Part shown: in pieces, positions 34,340-46,100 of the stretch | How positions within the stretch are numbered: the stretch's first letter is position 1 | Layout: the number at the start of each line of letters is the position of its first letter | Translations under genes and position numbers: made by a program | Notes under the pieces: generated by a model | Seen by the model: the letters and a program-made list of their open reading frames with translations, nothing else | Databases searched by the model: none | Told to the model about the DNA's origin: nothing | Assembly: GCA_035610835.1 (NCBI GenBank) | Contig: CM069458.1 | Coordinates: forward strand, 36,388,718 to 36,452,717 | From: Ophiura sarsii | Lineage: Eukaryota > Echinodermata > Ophiuroidea > Amphilepidida > Ophiuridae | Reading direction: 5' to 3' | DNA: 64,000 bases

Positions 34340-34630
34340 ACAAGAAAAGGGGGAGGGCCTGGCGAAAGAAAAGGGGAAGGGCCCGGTGTTAGAAAAGGGG
34401 GAGGCCCGGCGAAAGAAAAGGGGGAGGCCCGGCGAACGAAAAGGGGGAGGGCCCGGCGTACGAAAAGGGGATGGCCCGTCGAAAGAAAGGGGGCCGGAGA
34501 AAGAAGGGAGGGCTCGGAGAAAGACAAGGGGGCCGGAGTAAGGAGGGGAGGGTCGGTGAAAGAAAAGGGGAGGAGCGGATGAGATGGTGGAATGGGGGGG
34601 GGGAGGGCGGAGAAAAAAGGGGGGGTTCAA
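34340..34630. repeat. G/A-rich minisatellite
   Basis: Units of about 20-26 bp, GGCGAAAGAAAAGGGGGAGG with a CCC interruption, all purine-rich on the plus strand. Open frames of 60-140 codons on both strands are artefacts. A G homopolymer follows at 34737-34760. Confidence 0.92.
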
Positions 34631-35097
34631 GATACACATTTTTGTTTTTTATGTTAAAATTGCCATCAACATTTTCTATTGTTTAGGGATGGGGCTTGAG
34701 CTGACTGGGGGTAAAGTGGGGGAAAGGACAAGACTGAGGGGGGGGGGGGGGGGGGGGGGGTTGGCATGTGTTTCCCCTGTCAGCCTATAAGAACATTTAT
34801 CGACTGAAGAACAATCTAGATATCACATTGTGTAATAGTCTAAAACGCGGGCCCGCGGTCATCGTTATCCATATCGAAATATCATTAAACCAGCCCAGAC
34901 TTATTGTTTGATCTATTATCTGTAACCTGATTAGTTTTTTGATTTGTGACCAAAAAGTGATTGATTTTTTTTACCTCAAATATGATTTTGGTGCAATAAA
35001 AGCCAACAAAGTGTCATTTTCAATCAATTACCTTAAACCTTCAAAAATTGCCAGTTATAATGCTAATAAACTAAAGAAAGAGGAGCAAAGCTATATA

Positions 35098-35668
35098 AAG
35101 TGCTCAACAAAAGAAAGTCATACACTTTGTTTAGGTCCTTTAGAGTAACTTCCGATTATTTTTTGACCAAACAGACTAGATAGACATTTGGATGAATCTT
35201 TCCGGCACAATTTGATACCAAAGTTGTCACCTAACAACAAAGATAAACCATGATTAGCACCATTTGAAGAAAATTAGTCACTTTTCAAAAGTCACATTTT
35301 CAATACACCACGCGGGAAGAAAAGACCACATGTTACCTGTTCATAATCAAATAGCCCGCTCGCTCAGGCAGGACCCAACGCAGTTGCAGTGTGTGATCAA
35401 TATCCATTTCATTACCGGCCATTCAAATGCCACGCACAGCATTTTCTCGCGGCTTGCGTGCGTTGAAAATGTGACTTTGGAAAAGTGACTAATTTTCTTT
35501 AAATGGTGCTAATCATGATTTATCTTTGTTGTTAGGTAGCAACTTTGGTATCAAATTGTGCCGAAAAGATTCATCCAAATATCTATTTAGTCTATTTGGT
35601 CAAAACATAATCGGAAAGTACTTTCAAGGACCTAAACAAAGTGTACGACTTTCTTTTGTTGAGCACTT
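35098..35668. mobile_element. TA-flanked MITE present only in copy 1
   Basis: Inverted arms of about 210 bp begin AAGTGCTCAACAAAAGAAAG and end CTTTCTTTTGTTGAGCACTT, with TA on both sides. Copy 2 reads GCTATATATAAAGAT at the same point (about 50450), exactly the predicted empty site with one TA. Tc1/mariner-like by its target. Confidence 0.93.
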
Positions 35669-36123
35669 TATAAAGATATAACTGCAAGATATGGTACTCT
35701 CTAAAATGTAAGAGAGTGAAATTCCACTCAAATGGAGTGAATATTCACTCTTCAAAGGATTGCTTACAGTGATCACTCTAATAGAGTGAAAGTCACTCCT
35801 TGAAAGAGTGGAACCATTTTCACTCCAAAAAAGAGTGAAATTTGTTCACTCCAGGAACGATTGAATTTTCACTCTTCGAAGAGTGCCTTCAGTGATCACT
35901 CCATTGGAGTGAAAAACGAGTGAATATATTATAAGGAATGAATTTCACTCATTTAGAGTGAACTTCACCCTCGTTGAGAGTGAACAATAATGGAACATTT
36001 TAATTACGTAATCACATTCACATGAATAACTTGCAATTCGATAGAAAATTTGAATAACATGAACAAACAAAGAGTCATTATCTAAACTATACTTACCTTT
36101 TCTCGACCAAACAACTGTAATCT

Positions 36124-37090
36124 GCCTATGTTACATTATCACTTCCTTCCGGTAGTGAAACGATTTCATATATCAACATGATATTTCTCTATGTAAGTAT
36201 CTAAATCTACTTTCTATGGTATTTTTTATCGATGATGTTTTTAAGCGTTTCATTAATGTAATGTATATTCAGTAATCATTATTTGGACTTTAACTGCTGC
36301 CATTTTTGCCTATGTTAAATTATCACTTCCTTTCGGTAGTGAAACGATTTCATATATCAACATGATATTTCTCTATATGTAAGTATCTAAATCTACTTTC
36401 TATAGTATTTTTTATCGATGATGTTTTTAAGCGTTTCATTAATGTAATGTATATTCAGTAATCATTATTTGGACTTTAACTGCTGCCATTTTTGCCTATG
36501 TTACATTATCACTTCCTTTCGGTAATGAAACGATTTCATATATCAACATGATATTTCTCTATGTAAGTATCTAAATCTACTTTCTATGGTATTTTTTATC
36601 GATGATGTTTTTAAGCGTTTCATTAATGTAATGTATATTCAGTAATCATTATTTGGACTTTAACTGCTGCCATTTTTGCCTATGTTACATTATCACTTCC
36701 TTTCGGTAGTGAAACGATTTCATATATCAACATGATATTTCTCTATGTAAGTATCTAAATCTACTTTCTATGGTATTTTTTATCGATGATGTTTTTAAGC
36801 GTTTCATTAATGTAATGTATATTCAGTAATCATTATTTGGACTTTAACTGCTGCCATTTTTGCCTATGTTACATTATCACTTCCTTTCGGTAGTGAAACG
36901 ATTTCATATATCAACATGATATTTCTCTATGTAAGTATCTAAATCTACTTTCTATGGTATTTTTTATCGATGATGTTTTTAAGCGTTTCATTAATGTAAT
37001 GTATATTCAGTAATCATTATTTGGACTTTAACTGCTGCCATTTGCCTATGTTACATTATCACTTCCTTTCGGTAGTGAAACGATAACATA
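36124..37090. repeat. 184-bp satellite, five monomers (copy 1)
   Basis: GCCTATGTTACATTATCACT recurs at 36124, 36308, 36494, 36678, 36862 and 37044, a period of 182-186 bp. Monomers are nearly identical. Copy 2 has only two full units. Confidence 0.96.
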
Positions 37091-37768
37091 AACTGCGCCA
37101 ATAAAGTATCGAAACACTTACAAATGGTCAGATTTATCGGAACCTGAATTAGTATGCAAAAAAATAATTAAATAATTCGATTCACAGTTATCTTCTGCAC
37201 ATTTTGACACCTCTTTTGTTGCGCTATGATGTTGTTTGGCGGATTTATGGGCACTTGATTGGCTTAAAGTCGAATTCTAAAGTTGCAAAAGTTCCTATTC
37301 ACCCCAATTCCAGAAAGGAACTCTCATAAAGCATCACACACAGACAAAATTAAGACAAAAGACACCAATTTGTTCTGTTTACTTAACCATGACAATTAAT
37401 GATTGATTAATGATTGATTTATGCCTCCCATCTCTGACCCTTTTGTTTTGTTATTGAAAATTAATGCTGATATTCATTGCAATCGATTTATCCAACACGC
37501 GACATACACATCATTGAAAAAAGGCGGGCAAAAATAATGATGATCTTATTCGTTGCTGGAATAGGGGCTTTTGCAACTTTAAAATTCGACTTTAAGCCAC
37601 TCAAGTGCCCATAAATCCGCCAAACAACATCATAGCGCAACAAAAGAGGTGTCAAAATGCGCAAAAGATAACTGTGAATCGAATTATTTAATAATTGTTT
37701 TGCATACTAATTCAGGTTCTGATAAATATGACCATTTGTAAGTGTTTCGATACTTTATTGGCGCAGTT
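37091..37768. mobile_element. TA-flanked MITE nested in the satellite (copy 1)
   Basis: Inverted arms of about 210 bp begin AACTGCGCCAATAAAGTATC, with TA at 37089-37090 and 37769-37770. The satellite sequence resumes at once on the right (TATCAACATGATATTTCTC), so the element landed inside a monomer. Present in both block copies. Confidence 0.92.
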
Positions 37769-38235
37769 TATATCAACATGATATTTCTCTATGTAAAGAA
37801 TCTAAATCTCCTTTTATGGTATTTTCTATCGATGATGATTTTACGCGTTTCATTAATGTAATGTATATTTGATCATTATTTGGACTTTAAGATTATTGCA
37901 GAAACAATTTTAATTGTAAAACATTGATATCATCATTAATTATCACTTCGATAATGTTTAAATTTAATAAAATAAAGACTATTTTGAGTTTTTGAATATT
38001 TTTCTAATTGAATTATTATTTAAATCTGGTACAACTGATCACTCGCACAGAGTGAAAAGTCACTCGACACAGAGTGAAAATCACTCTTTTCGAGTGACAA
38101 TAATTTCACTCTGAACTCATCAACCGCACAGAGTGCAAAGTCACTCGACACCGAGTGAAAAATCACTCTTTACGAGTGACAATGACTTCACTCTGAACAA
38201 CGAGTGAAATGTTCACTCTCTACATTAAGAGAGTA

Positions 38236-39780
38236 TGCATCGCGTATTCATGGAGTTTATCTGAAAATGGGCGTTCCGCTAAGGAGTGCTAGTCACGGTC
38301 CATTTCACACTCCGGATCCCATTGATAATAATAGGAACACAAGTATACAATCAGTGATAATATACAATCTCTATCCGTGCTTATCTATACATGTACACCT
38401 AGCACAAAAAGTCCCATACCAGGTGATTTGATGTTGGCTAATCCAAAATCAATAATCGATACCAAAAATCTGGGAAAATCTCTTCTCCGTAGTTTGATAC
38501 CTCATTCATAAAGATCGAATGGATACTTTTGTTGAAGATGATGATTTCAATAACCACAAGTAACGACAACAAAGTTGCACTAGCATTGTTTCCTATGGGA
38601 TATCATTGATTTGTATTGTCCACTGTGTGCTATCTCAACCAGTCAGGTAATATGGGGATGAATGGGTAACAGGCATCGACAGGGAGTCGGTACACACACA
38701 TGTTCAATGCGTTATCACAATCCTAAGCAACGATATCCCATTGAAACCCAATTTCAGTGCAAGAAAATCTACAAAATCATGGTTTTTAGAGTGAAAATAG
38801 TCTAGAGTGAAAATAAATCAACGAACAATCTATTTTCAACCCTTAAAAATCATGATTTCGAAGTAATTAGGAATCGTATCGCTCTGTAACTCAGATCATA
38901 TGATTTATGATCAGAAATGTAAATCTGCAAGAAAATCTACTTTCTAAAAAAAAATCATGAATAGAGGGCGTCGTCCCCTGAAAAAGATCACATAATATGC
39001 CTTAAGCATTGTATTCTCAATTTTATCAGAAATATATACCGGTGCCTACATAATATTCTATTTTACACGTGGGTGAAGAATCTGGAGCGAGTTAGGACTC
39101 ACGCTTATATTTTTACCAGTGGCATGATGTGCAGGATTTCTGTGGTGGGGGCCAGGGTCTCCATATAATACCCCCAAATGACTTCACACCATTTTGCATG
39201 ATTATCTGTATGGAAAGACATGCGTGCGTAACGCGAACTCTTTTCTGTTTTGCTATTACATGAAAACTTAGCCTTTTTTTAAAAGGGCTTCAGATGATAT
39301 TCGTGGGCATATTATGCGCGCGTAGCGAATGACGAAAACAATTCTTCTTTTTCTTCTTCTTCTTCCCGTAAAGTGCTGCCTTCAAATGGTTGAAGATAAA
39401 CGCACTGTACCTCTCTGACACTTCGAGAGATGAGATTTTTGTTTCTCTGTTAATAATTCATTTGGTTTCGATTTCCCCGACTAAATTCTCTGAATAATCG
39501 GTGTAATTCCCCCGTATGATAGTCAAAAGTGCCCCACCCCTTTGGACATGCTACTGCTGTTTTACCTGAACTTGTAATTGGACTCATGACTCAGACAGCC
39601 TGAAGGACTTGGACTCAGACTTGGCCCTTGTGGGCCTGCACTTGGAGATGGACTTGCATTAGTAAACAATAGAGAATCCCCGCATACATGTCCGTCTTCA
39701 GACTCGCCCCTGCAATGCATTGGCCCAAAAACACCAACCTTTGAAGCCCGCCTATTTCAATTTCGTGTCCAACACCATCT
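38236..39780. other. Upstream region of HEATR3 copy 1
   Basis: Contains a one-armed family G MITE at 38765-39005 (GTAATTAGGAATCGTATCGC) and a (TTC)n tract at about 39341-39365. No gene recognised. Confidence 0.55.
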
Positions 39781-39801
39781 GGGTGTCACCATCGGTGTGA
39801 C

Positions 39802-39827
39802 CCGGAAGTAAACCTTCAGTTCACGTG
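39802..39827 (+). promoter_or_regulatory. ETS and E-box motifs, HEATR3 promoter copy 1
   Basis: CCGGAAGT (39802-39809) and CACGTG (39822-39827) lie about 150 bp before the start codon, with no TATA box. This is common for housekeeping genes, including ribosome-biogenesis genes. Identical in copy 2. Confidence 0.5.
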
Positions 39828-39972
39828 TAACACATGTTTTGATCGATAAAAACATTGAAATTCAGCAAGAGATCATGCATACACATATTTCACGATTTCC
39901 AACCTAACTGATTGATTGTTGTTTCAATCATTCCAACAACAGTATACATATCTTTTTTGCGAACACGTTGAT

Positions 39973-40134
39973 ATGGGTAAGGACAAACGTAAGCGTCATC
40001 GTGCCAAGAAACCGAGACCGACAGGCCTACCAAGTGTTCAAGAAGTGGTCGCCGAAGAAGCAGAATTAGGAAACCCTAGCTCGACAATGTCGAAAACAAC
40101 ATTTCAAGGGCAGTCTATTGCCGTTCTTGAAAAG
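39973..40134 (+). CDS. HEATR3: HEATR3 copy 1 exon 1
   Basis: 54 codons, phase 0, donor GAAAAG/GTACAT. I start at MGKDKRKRHR rather than the in-frame Met at 39916, because family members begin MGK followed by a basic patch. Confidence 0.88.
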
Positions 40135-43100
40135 GTACATAGTTGATTATTATATTTCGCCACATAATTGTAGGTCTGACACCTGTAGTTGCTTTCAGAA
40201 TCCTTTACCGGAGAGCCATGCGCGCTTAAGATTATTAAGAAGGTAGGTCTACACGTCACACAACACGTACATTCCGTGCAGGTGGACAAATTTGCCCACT
40301 AATTTGGGAGCCATATTTGGCCACCAAGACAAAATGTGTAATAAATTAACTCTTTTTCGTGTTTGAAACCAAAAATAATTGTTCCAATAATACAGTAAAC
40401 ATCTGTTGATGTGTGTTTGTGATTGGCTGGGAAGGGGTTTGATGGGGATGGTAATTGTGGTTGGGGAGGGGTTAGTGGTGGGGAGGGGTTGTGGTGGAGG
40501 GCAGGGGTTTGTGGTGGGGGCGAATGGAAATGGGATGGCCCTGGGGAGAGGGTTTGTGGTGGGGAAGGGGGATGGTGACGTGGATGCATGGGTATGGGGT
40601 GGGTTAGGGTGTTTGTGATGGGGGAGGTGTTTTGTGGTGGGGTAGGGGTTTGTGGTGCGGTTGGGAAGGGGAGGGGGTTTAGGGTAGGGAATTGTGATGG
40701 GGAGGTGGCGTGGATGCATGGGGTGGGGGAGGGTAGGCCATGGGGTGGGGAGGGTAGGCCGTGGGGGTTGGGTGGGTAGGGTGTTTGTGGTGGGAGAGGG
40801 GTTTTGTGGTGGGGGAGGGGTTTTGTGAATGGGAGGGAAGGGGTTTGTGGTGGGGAAAGGGAAGGGGTTTGTGGTGGGGAAAGGGAGGGGGTTTGTGGTG
40901 GGGATGGGAGGGGAGGGGGTTTGTAATGGGGATGGGAAGGGAAGGGGGTTTATGGTGGAGATGGGAAGGGGAGGGGTTTGTGGTGGGATGGGAAGGGGAG
41001 GGAGTTCGTGGTGGGGAATGTGATGGTTAAGGGATTGTGGTGGCATGGGGGTGGGTGGGGATTTGTGGTGTGGAGGGGAGGTTGAAGGGGTGGTTTAGAT
41101 GTGGAGGGGGCATTGTGGGAAGGTGGAGTAGGTTTGTGGTTGGGGTTGAGTAGGTTTGTGCATGTTGGATGGGGGTGGGAGGGGTTTGTGGTGGGGGAGG
41201 GGATTGGTGTGTGTACATACATCAATAAGTACACAATAAGGCATACAAAATGGTTTGATTGGCCTAACACGACAAAAACAAATAGGGTAGGTGGGTCGGG
41301 ATTTTTTGTTGTTTTGAAATCACCAGCTTTGGGGACTTAAAATAGCTGAAAATGATGACGCTGTTCTACAACACACTTCCGTGTTTACGCTGTACGCAAT
41401 TGTGGTGCTTCAAGCAGGGATAGCGCTACAGGGGGTTCTTGTGTGTTTAGCGCATATTTTTTCATTTTGGCGCTATAAATTAGCTGAAAATCCAAAATAA
41501 CCCCTTAATTTTCAAACTTTTATGGGGTTCAGGGTTCTAAAACCTCTGTTTTAAAAACCTAGCGCTGCCCCTGGCTTCAAGACCATATCAACAATGACAG
41601 CTTAAAAACATCACAATTATTTGTGACTACCCACAAATTTTATTTATGGAAGAAAATGTCAATGGAAAATTTATGACCATGTTATACTATATGAATATGA
41701 GTCTGCATCGCGGATGGTCAATATCATCAATATTTTTCAACTTTTCTGAATAAAATTAGAGTGCAATTTAAACATTTCTTGAGGTCCTCCATTCGTTATT
41801 TCCGTTCAGAATTATTGTTGTATCACATACCATCAAAGCCAAACCTACAAAGATTGAGTTTCATCTTCAAATAAACTAAACAAATATGATAAATCCTCAA
41901 GTATCGGCCGCTTTTATTTTATTTTCGTCAGAGTTAAAAGCCCATTGCTTGTACATGTATGCGTAGAACTCAAATCGTTGGATTAAAATTAAAACATGGC
42001 CGCGATCTGCGCATATTCTAAGAGTAAGAGATTGTTACCATGACGTCACTTTTGATGCTAGTCTTGTTCCCATGGCGCAGAATGTTACGAAAAGGAGCCA
42101 ACAAAAATGTCTGGGAATAAGACTAGCCTGATTATGTTGTGATTATGGGGAGGCGGCGATTTCTTGGGATGGGGGAGGGAGTTTTTACAGCGTTTGAGGG
42201 AAAATTTATCTCTTGTTTTCTTCATTTTTTGAGTCCTTTTTGAAGTTTCTTGACCTGTTCTGTTGTGTTTGATTATGTCGATATGGGGAAATGATGGCGA
42301 CATGTCGATGACGGCACTAGTATTTCCTATGCACTCTTTTGGGATTAATGCACAGACATTAATGTTTTTTCTGTTAAAAATATTGAAAATTAAAATTCAA
42401 GAAAATAGTGGTAAACAACAAATTATCATGCGCGTTGATTATAGTCTCAATGCAGATTTGTTAAACTACTATTGACACATAATTATTTGCAAACATGTAG
42501 CTGTGTTCAATGTGTACAGTTTTTTCTTGTGTAAAAATGTGTGGCAAAAGAAACAGTGCCAAGATAGCGCAGGATTAATGTTAGGTCCTGAAGTTGGGTC
42601 TGACTTGTAACACACTCCTTGGGGCAGGGCCTGGTGTCTCTTTGTTTTGATTGCTGATTTATAGCGAGCACACAGTTAAGGATGTTCATATCATTGACTA
42701 CAGAGGGCGACATTTTTTTGAAAATTTGTCGCCAAAATATGTAGAAAACTCCATGTTTACCTCTTTTAAATCCAGCGAAAAAGGAAGACACGAGCTGGGA
42801 TTTTAAAGCCCTTTTAAAGTAACTAAAATAGTTTAAAATTTGCTATTTGCATGACTTGACCAAGTTTAGCAATATAAAGCAAACTACTATTGGTTATAAC
42901 GTTGTGATTATTCAGCCTGCAGACATGGTTGAACCATCAGTTTTTATTGTAAAGTACTTTGTTTCCATGTATTCCATTTTCAAAGAGATATTTTTATTTT
43001 CAAAATTTATGAACATGCCTAACACAGTGCAATACACCACAAGGTTTGAACTACTGCGTCTACATGTATGTTAAAATGTGTAACACTGTTTCAGGCGCAA

Positions 43101-46100
43101 ATGCTTGCGTTGTGTTTTAGTGAGGCATAGAATATATATTGCAATAACAATGTCAAAATGTCAAAATAAAAACTTTTGCAAACAAATTGCAACCATTTTC
43201 CAAAAATGTTATAAAAAGAATAAAAATGAATAGAAAATTCAGAAGAAAAAAATTGAACAGGTTTGGGTTTTTTCTTAGTGGCCTTACAAATAAATTCTAA
43301 TATGTGACGTGATCAAGCGAAATGAGTCACATGTCGGCAGTTTTCAATTTTGATATTTGTCCATTATTTAAAAGCAGGTGGATAATTCTACAGTATGGTC
43401 CAAACACCACTAAAAATCGAACTTCTAGTTTTTAAGTTACAAATAATATACATGTACCAACTGAGAAAACATTGTAAAACATAAGAATATGTCACTTCTT
43501 TTTACCTATAACTCAAAACCTATATTCCCGACATCCGACTCATTCCGCTTGATCGCGTCACATATAGCAACACCAATCAAGATATCATCCCATCTTTGTG
43601 TGTGTTAATCCTACCAGTTACAGAGTGGATCTGATGAAGAGAGAGAGTGTGCGTGTACAACGTTGGCTAATCTGGTACAGGACGCCGATGCCGTGGAGAC
43701 GCTACTCCAAAATAACATTGTGAAATCCTTGGGGCCGCTACTTATGGACATAGCTAGGCCTAGCATCAGGGAGGCAGCAGCAGGTGCATTACGGTAGGTA
43801 GACTTGACATGCAAACCAGGGTTCTAGCTACGGTGGGCGGCACTGGGCGGGGCCTCCCGGCACTGACAATATCCGCCCAGCACTCTAAAAGAAAAAAGGT
43901 TAAAAAAAAAAATTAAAAAAAATTGTTGGTTTATTTTTTAACAATTTGTGGATAAAATCATTAAACTGTCTCATAAAACAAGAAATTATGTGGCAGGAAC
44001 CCTCAAAGTGCATTAAAAAAACCTAAAAAGACGCTAAGAAGGCCTCTGGATCCCATGCCATGATCCACTGCACTTCGTTTGCTACACTTTCTCCATTCGC
44101 TGTCAGTAAATTTACCCGGCACTAAAATGGTCCTGGCTAGAACCCTGTTGCAAACAAATAATAGTATGAGGGTTGGTGGCTGTAAGTGGGATCTATTAAT
44201 TATTAAAAGGGATTTGTTATCAGAAGACACATGCACCAATGTTGATGTTTCTTATATTATCACAACACAAGTAAGCGCTGCAGGGTCAGAAAAGCCATTC
44301 TCAAACAAATTCACGCTTGTAAAGTTGCGAGAATCCAAGTTGATTCTTGTAGATATTCTGTCTAACTATATTTTATTTGAATGGAGGAGAGTCCATAGAT
44401 TCTCTCAAAATCATTTGCAAGAATCTTAATGGATTCTCGCAACCTTTGGCGAACTTGAGACCCCACAATGAACCAAGTCCTACATATACCGTATGTTGGT
44501 AGATATCAATAGTTTTGATCATATTATTATTTAACTCTATGAATTCATGGAACTGAAAAAACAAAATAACTAGAACCAGTTTGACCACACCCGTAAATAT
44601 AGGCCATGTACAATAGCCTAAAAGTTGAATTTTTATCATTGGATTTGCTAAAAGTAACTTTCCTACATGTAAACCCCTTGGTTTTAAAACCATTTTATGT
44701 TCACATTTATTGACAGCAATCTGAGTGCTTGTGGTAGTGAAGATGTTTGTGTTAGGATGGTGGATGATGATGTCCTCACCCCTCTGGCAACACTATTATT
44801 ACAGGTAGGTTATGGATCTTATGCTGCTGTCTGATGTCCTTTAGCAGCATTATTATCCTAAAAATAGATCTCCAATATGGACTGTAGCACAAGGCAGCTA
44901 TATGATTCACAATGTAAGTCATTAGTAAAATAATTGCTGCCTTATAGTTTATTCTCTATGCGACACATATTTGAGGATATTTCTGTACTTTGACATTTAG
45001 CAGTGCACGGCGATGCTCTGCGTGTACTGCATACCCAAATCAAGGTAACAGTTTAATTAAATGGTATTTGGGGGCTTTAATTTAAACAAGTGTAATTGCT
45101 GGTGTGAATGCATTAATCTATGTAATAATGAACTTAATTAAAGCAATATTATGTGATATTTTTCATTTTTTGACACATATTTGTGTATTTCTCTCTTATA
45201 ATGAAGTTTGACTTCTCAGGAAAGACTTTTCTGGACTCCTAAATCTATCTTGACTGTATTTTCTGTGAAAACCCATCGCAGAACTTTACTAAATCATAAT
45301 GGAAATCTGCTTCCAATTTATGGCATTTTTCAACATATTTGTTTTGATTTTCATCATTAAGCATTATAATTACATACTACATTGTAAAACACTGTAAATA
45401 GCGTTAAAGGTACCAAACCACGGAGTTTTATTTATCACCACACAAAAAAGAACCGGGGGGGGGGGGTTCGTGTCAGACCCCAACAGTGTATTTCAAACTA
45501 TTTAAACCATGATTTTGAAGTAATTAGGAATCGTATCGCTCTGTAACTTGGAAGATACTTACGATTTATGATCAACAATGGAAATCTGCAAGAAATCTGC
45601 TTTCAAAGTAAAAAATCAAAGATAGAGGGCATTACTTGGAAAAGATCTCATAGTATTAACTTTAAAGTCAAGTCAAATGCAAATGTATCGATACTGCATC
45701 AAATTCTGACTGTTGTATGTGTCTCTTTGCAGTTCAACAATAATATACCTCAACCATCCCAGGAACTTGGCAAAGATGACATCAAGAAAGATCCAACGCT
45801 AAACACCCTCCTACAGGCATTGCATCTTCTATGGAATTTATGGTAAGAACACTTTTTATACTAGAAAGGTTTTGGGTCGGATACGGATTATATCTAGTCG
45901 AGGATTCTGTATCGGGACGAGGGCACCGATACAGACTACTAAAACACTATTAAAACAAAACAAGAACAAAGATTCTGTAAAGTATTAGTCACCTAAAAGG
46001 CCGAGCAAGTTCAGATGCAATCATGACGATCGTCACGCGCCGGGGCAGGAAGCTGAATCTTGGCGAGCTTACAACCGAAAGTAGTTTACGGAGTAAAGCG

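Larger units (their letters stand above)
35695..38235. mobile_element. Composite inverted-repeat element carrying a satellite (copy 1)
   Basis: The ends TACTCTCTAAAATGTAAGAG and the reverse of TACTCTCTTAATGTAGAGAG are inverted. Inside each end lie dense arrays of GAGTGAA and its complement TTCACTC in alternating orientation (35700-35990 and 38035-38225). Between them come unique sequence, a 184-bp satellite (36124-37090), a nested TA-flanked MITE and a diverged half monomer. No transposase ORF is seen. Confidence 0.85.

Noticed and set aside
34211..34639. 142-codon proline/phenylalanine-rich frame and several overlapping frames on both strands
   Set aside because: All phases are open because the DNA is a G/A minisatellite; no start context, splice sites or family resemblance.
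35700..35990. CRISPR-like regular repeats (GAGTGAA/TTCACTC) and the 184-bp array
   Set aside because: Repeats alternate in orientation with irregular spacing, sit in a eukaryotic transposon, and have no cas genes; the 184-bp units are direct tandem satellite without spacers.
39916..39972. Upstream in-frame Met for HEATR3
   Set aside because: The 19 extra residues are unlike the family; MGK plus a basic patch at 39973 fits better. Transcript data could reverse this.
43611..43814. Minus-strand frame over HEATR3 exon 2
   Set aside because: Shadow of the real plus-strand exon.
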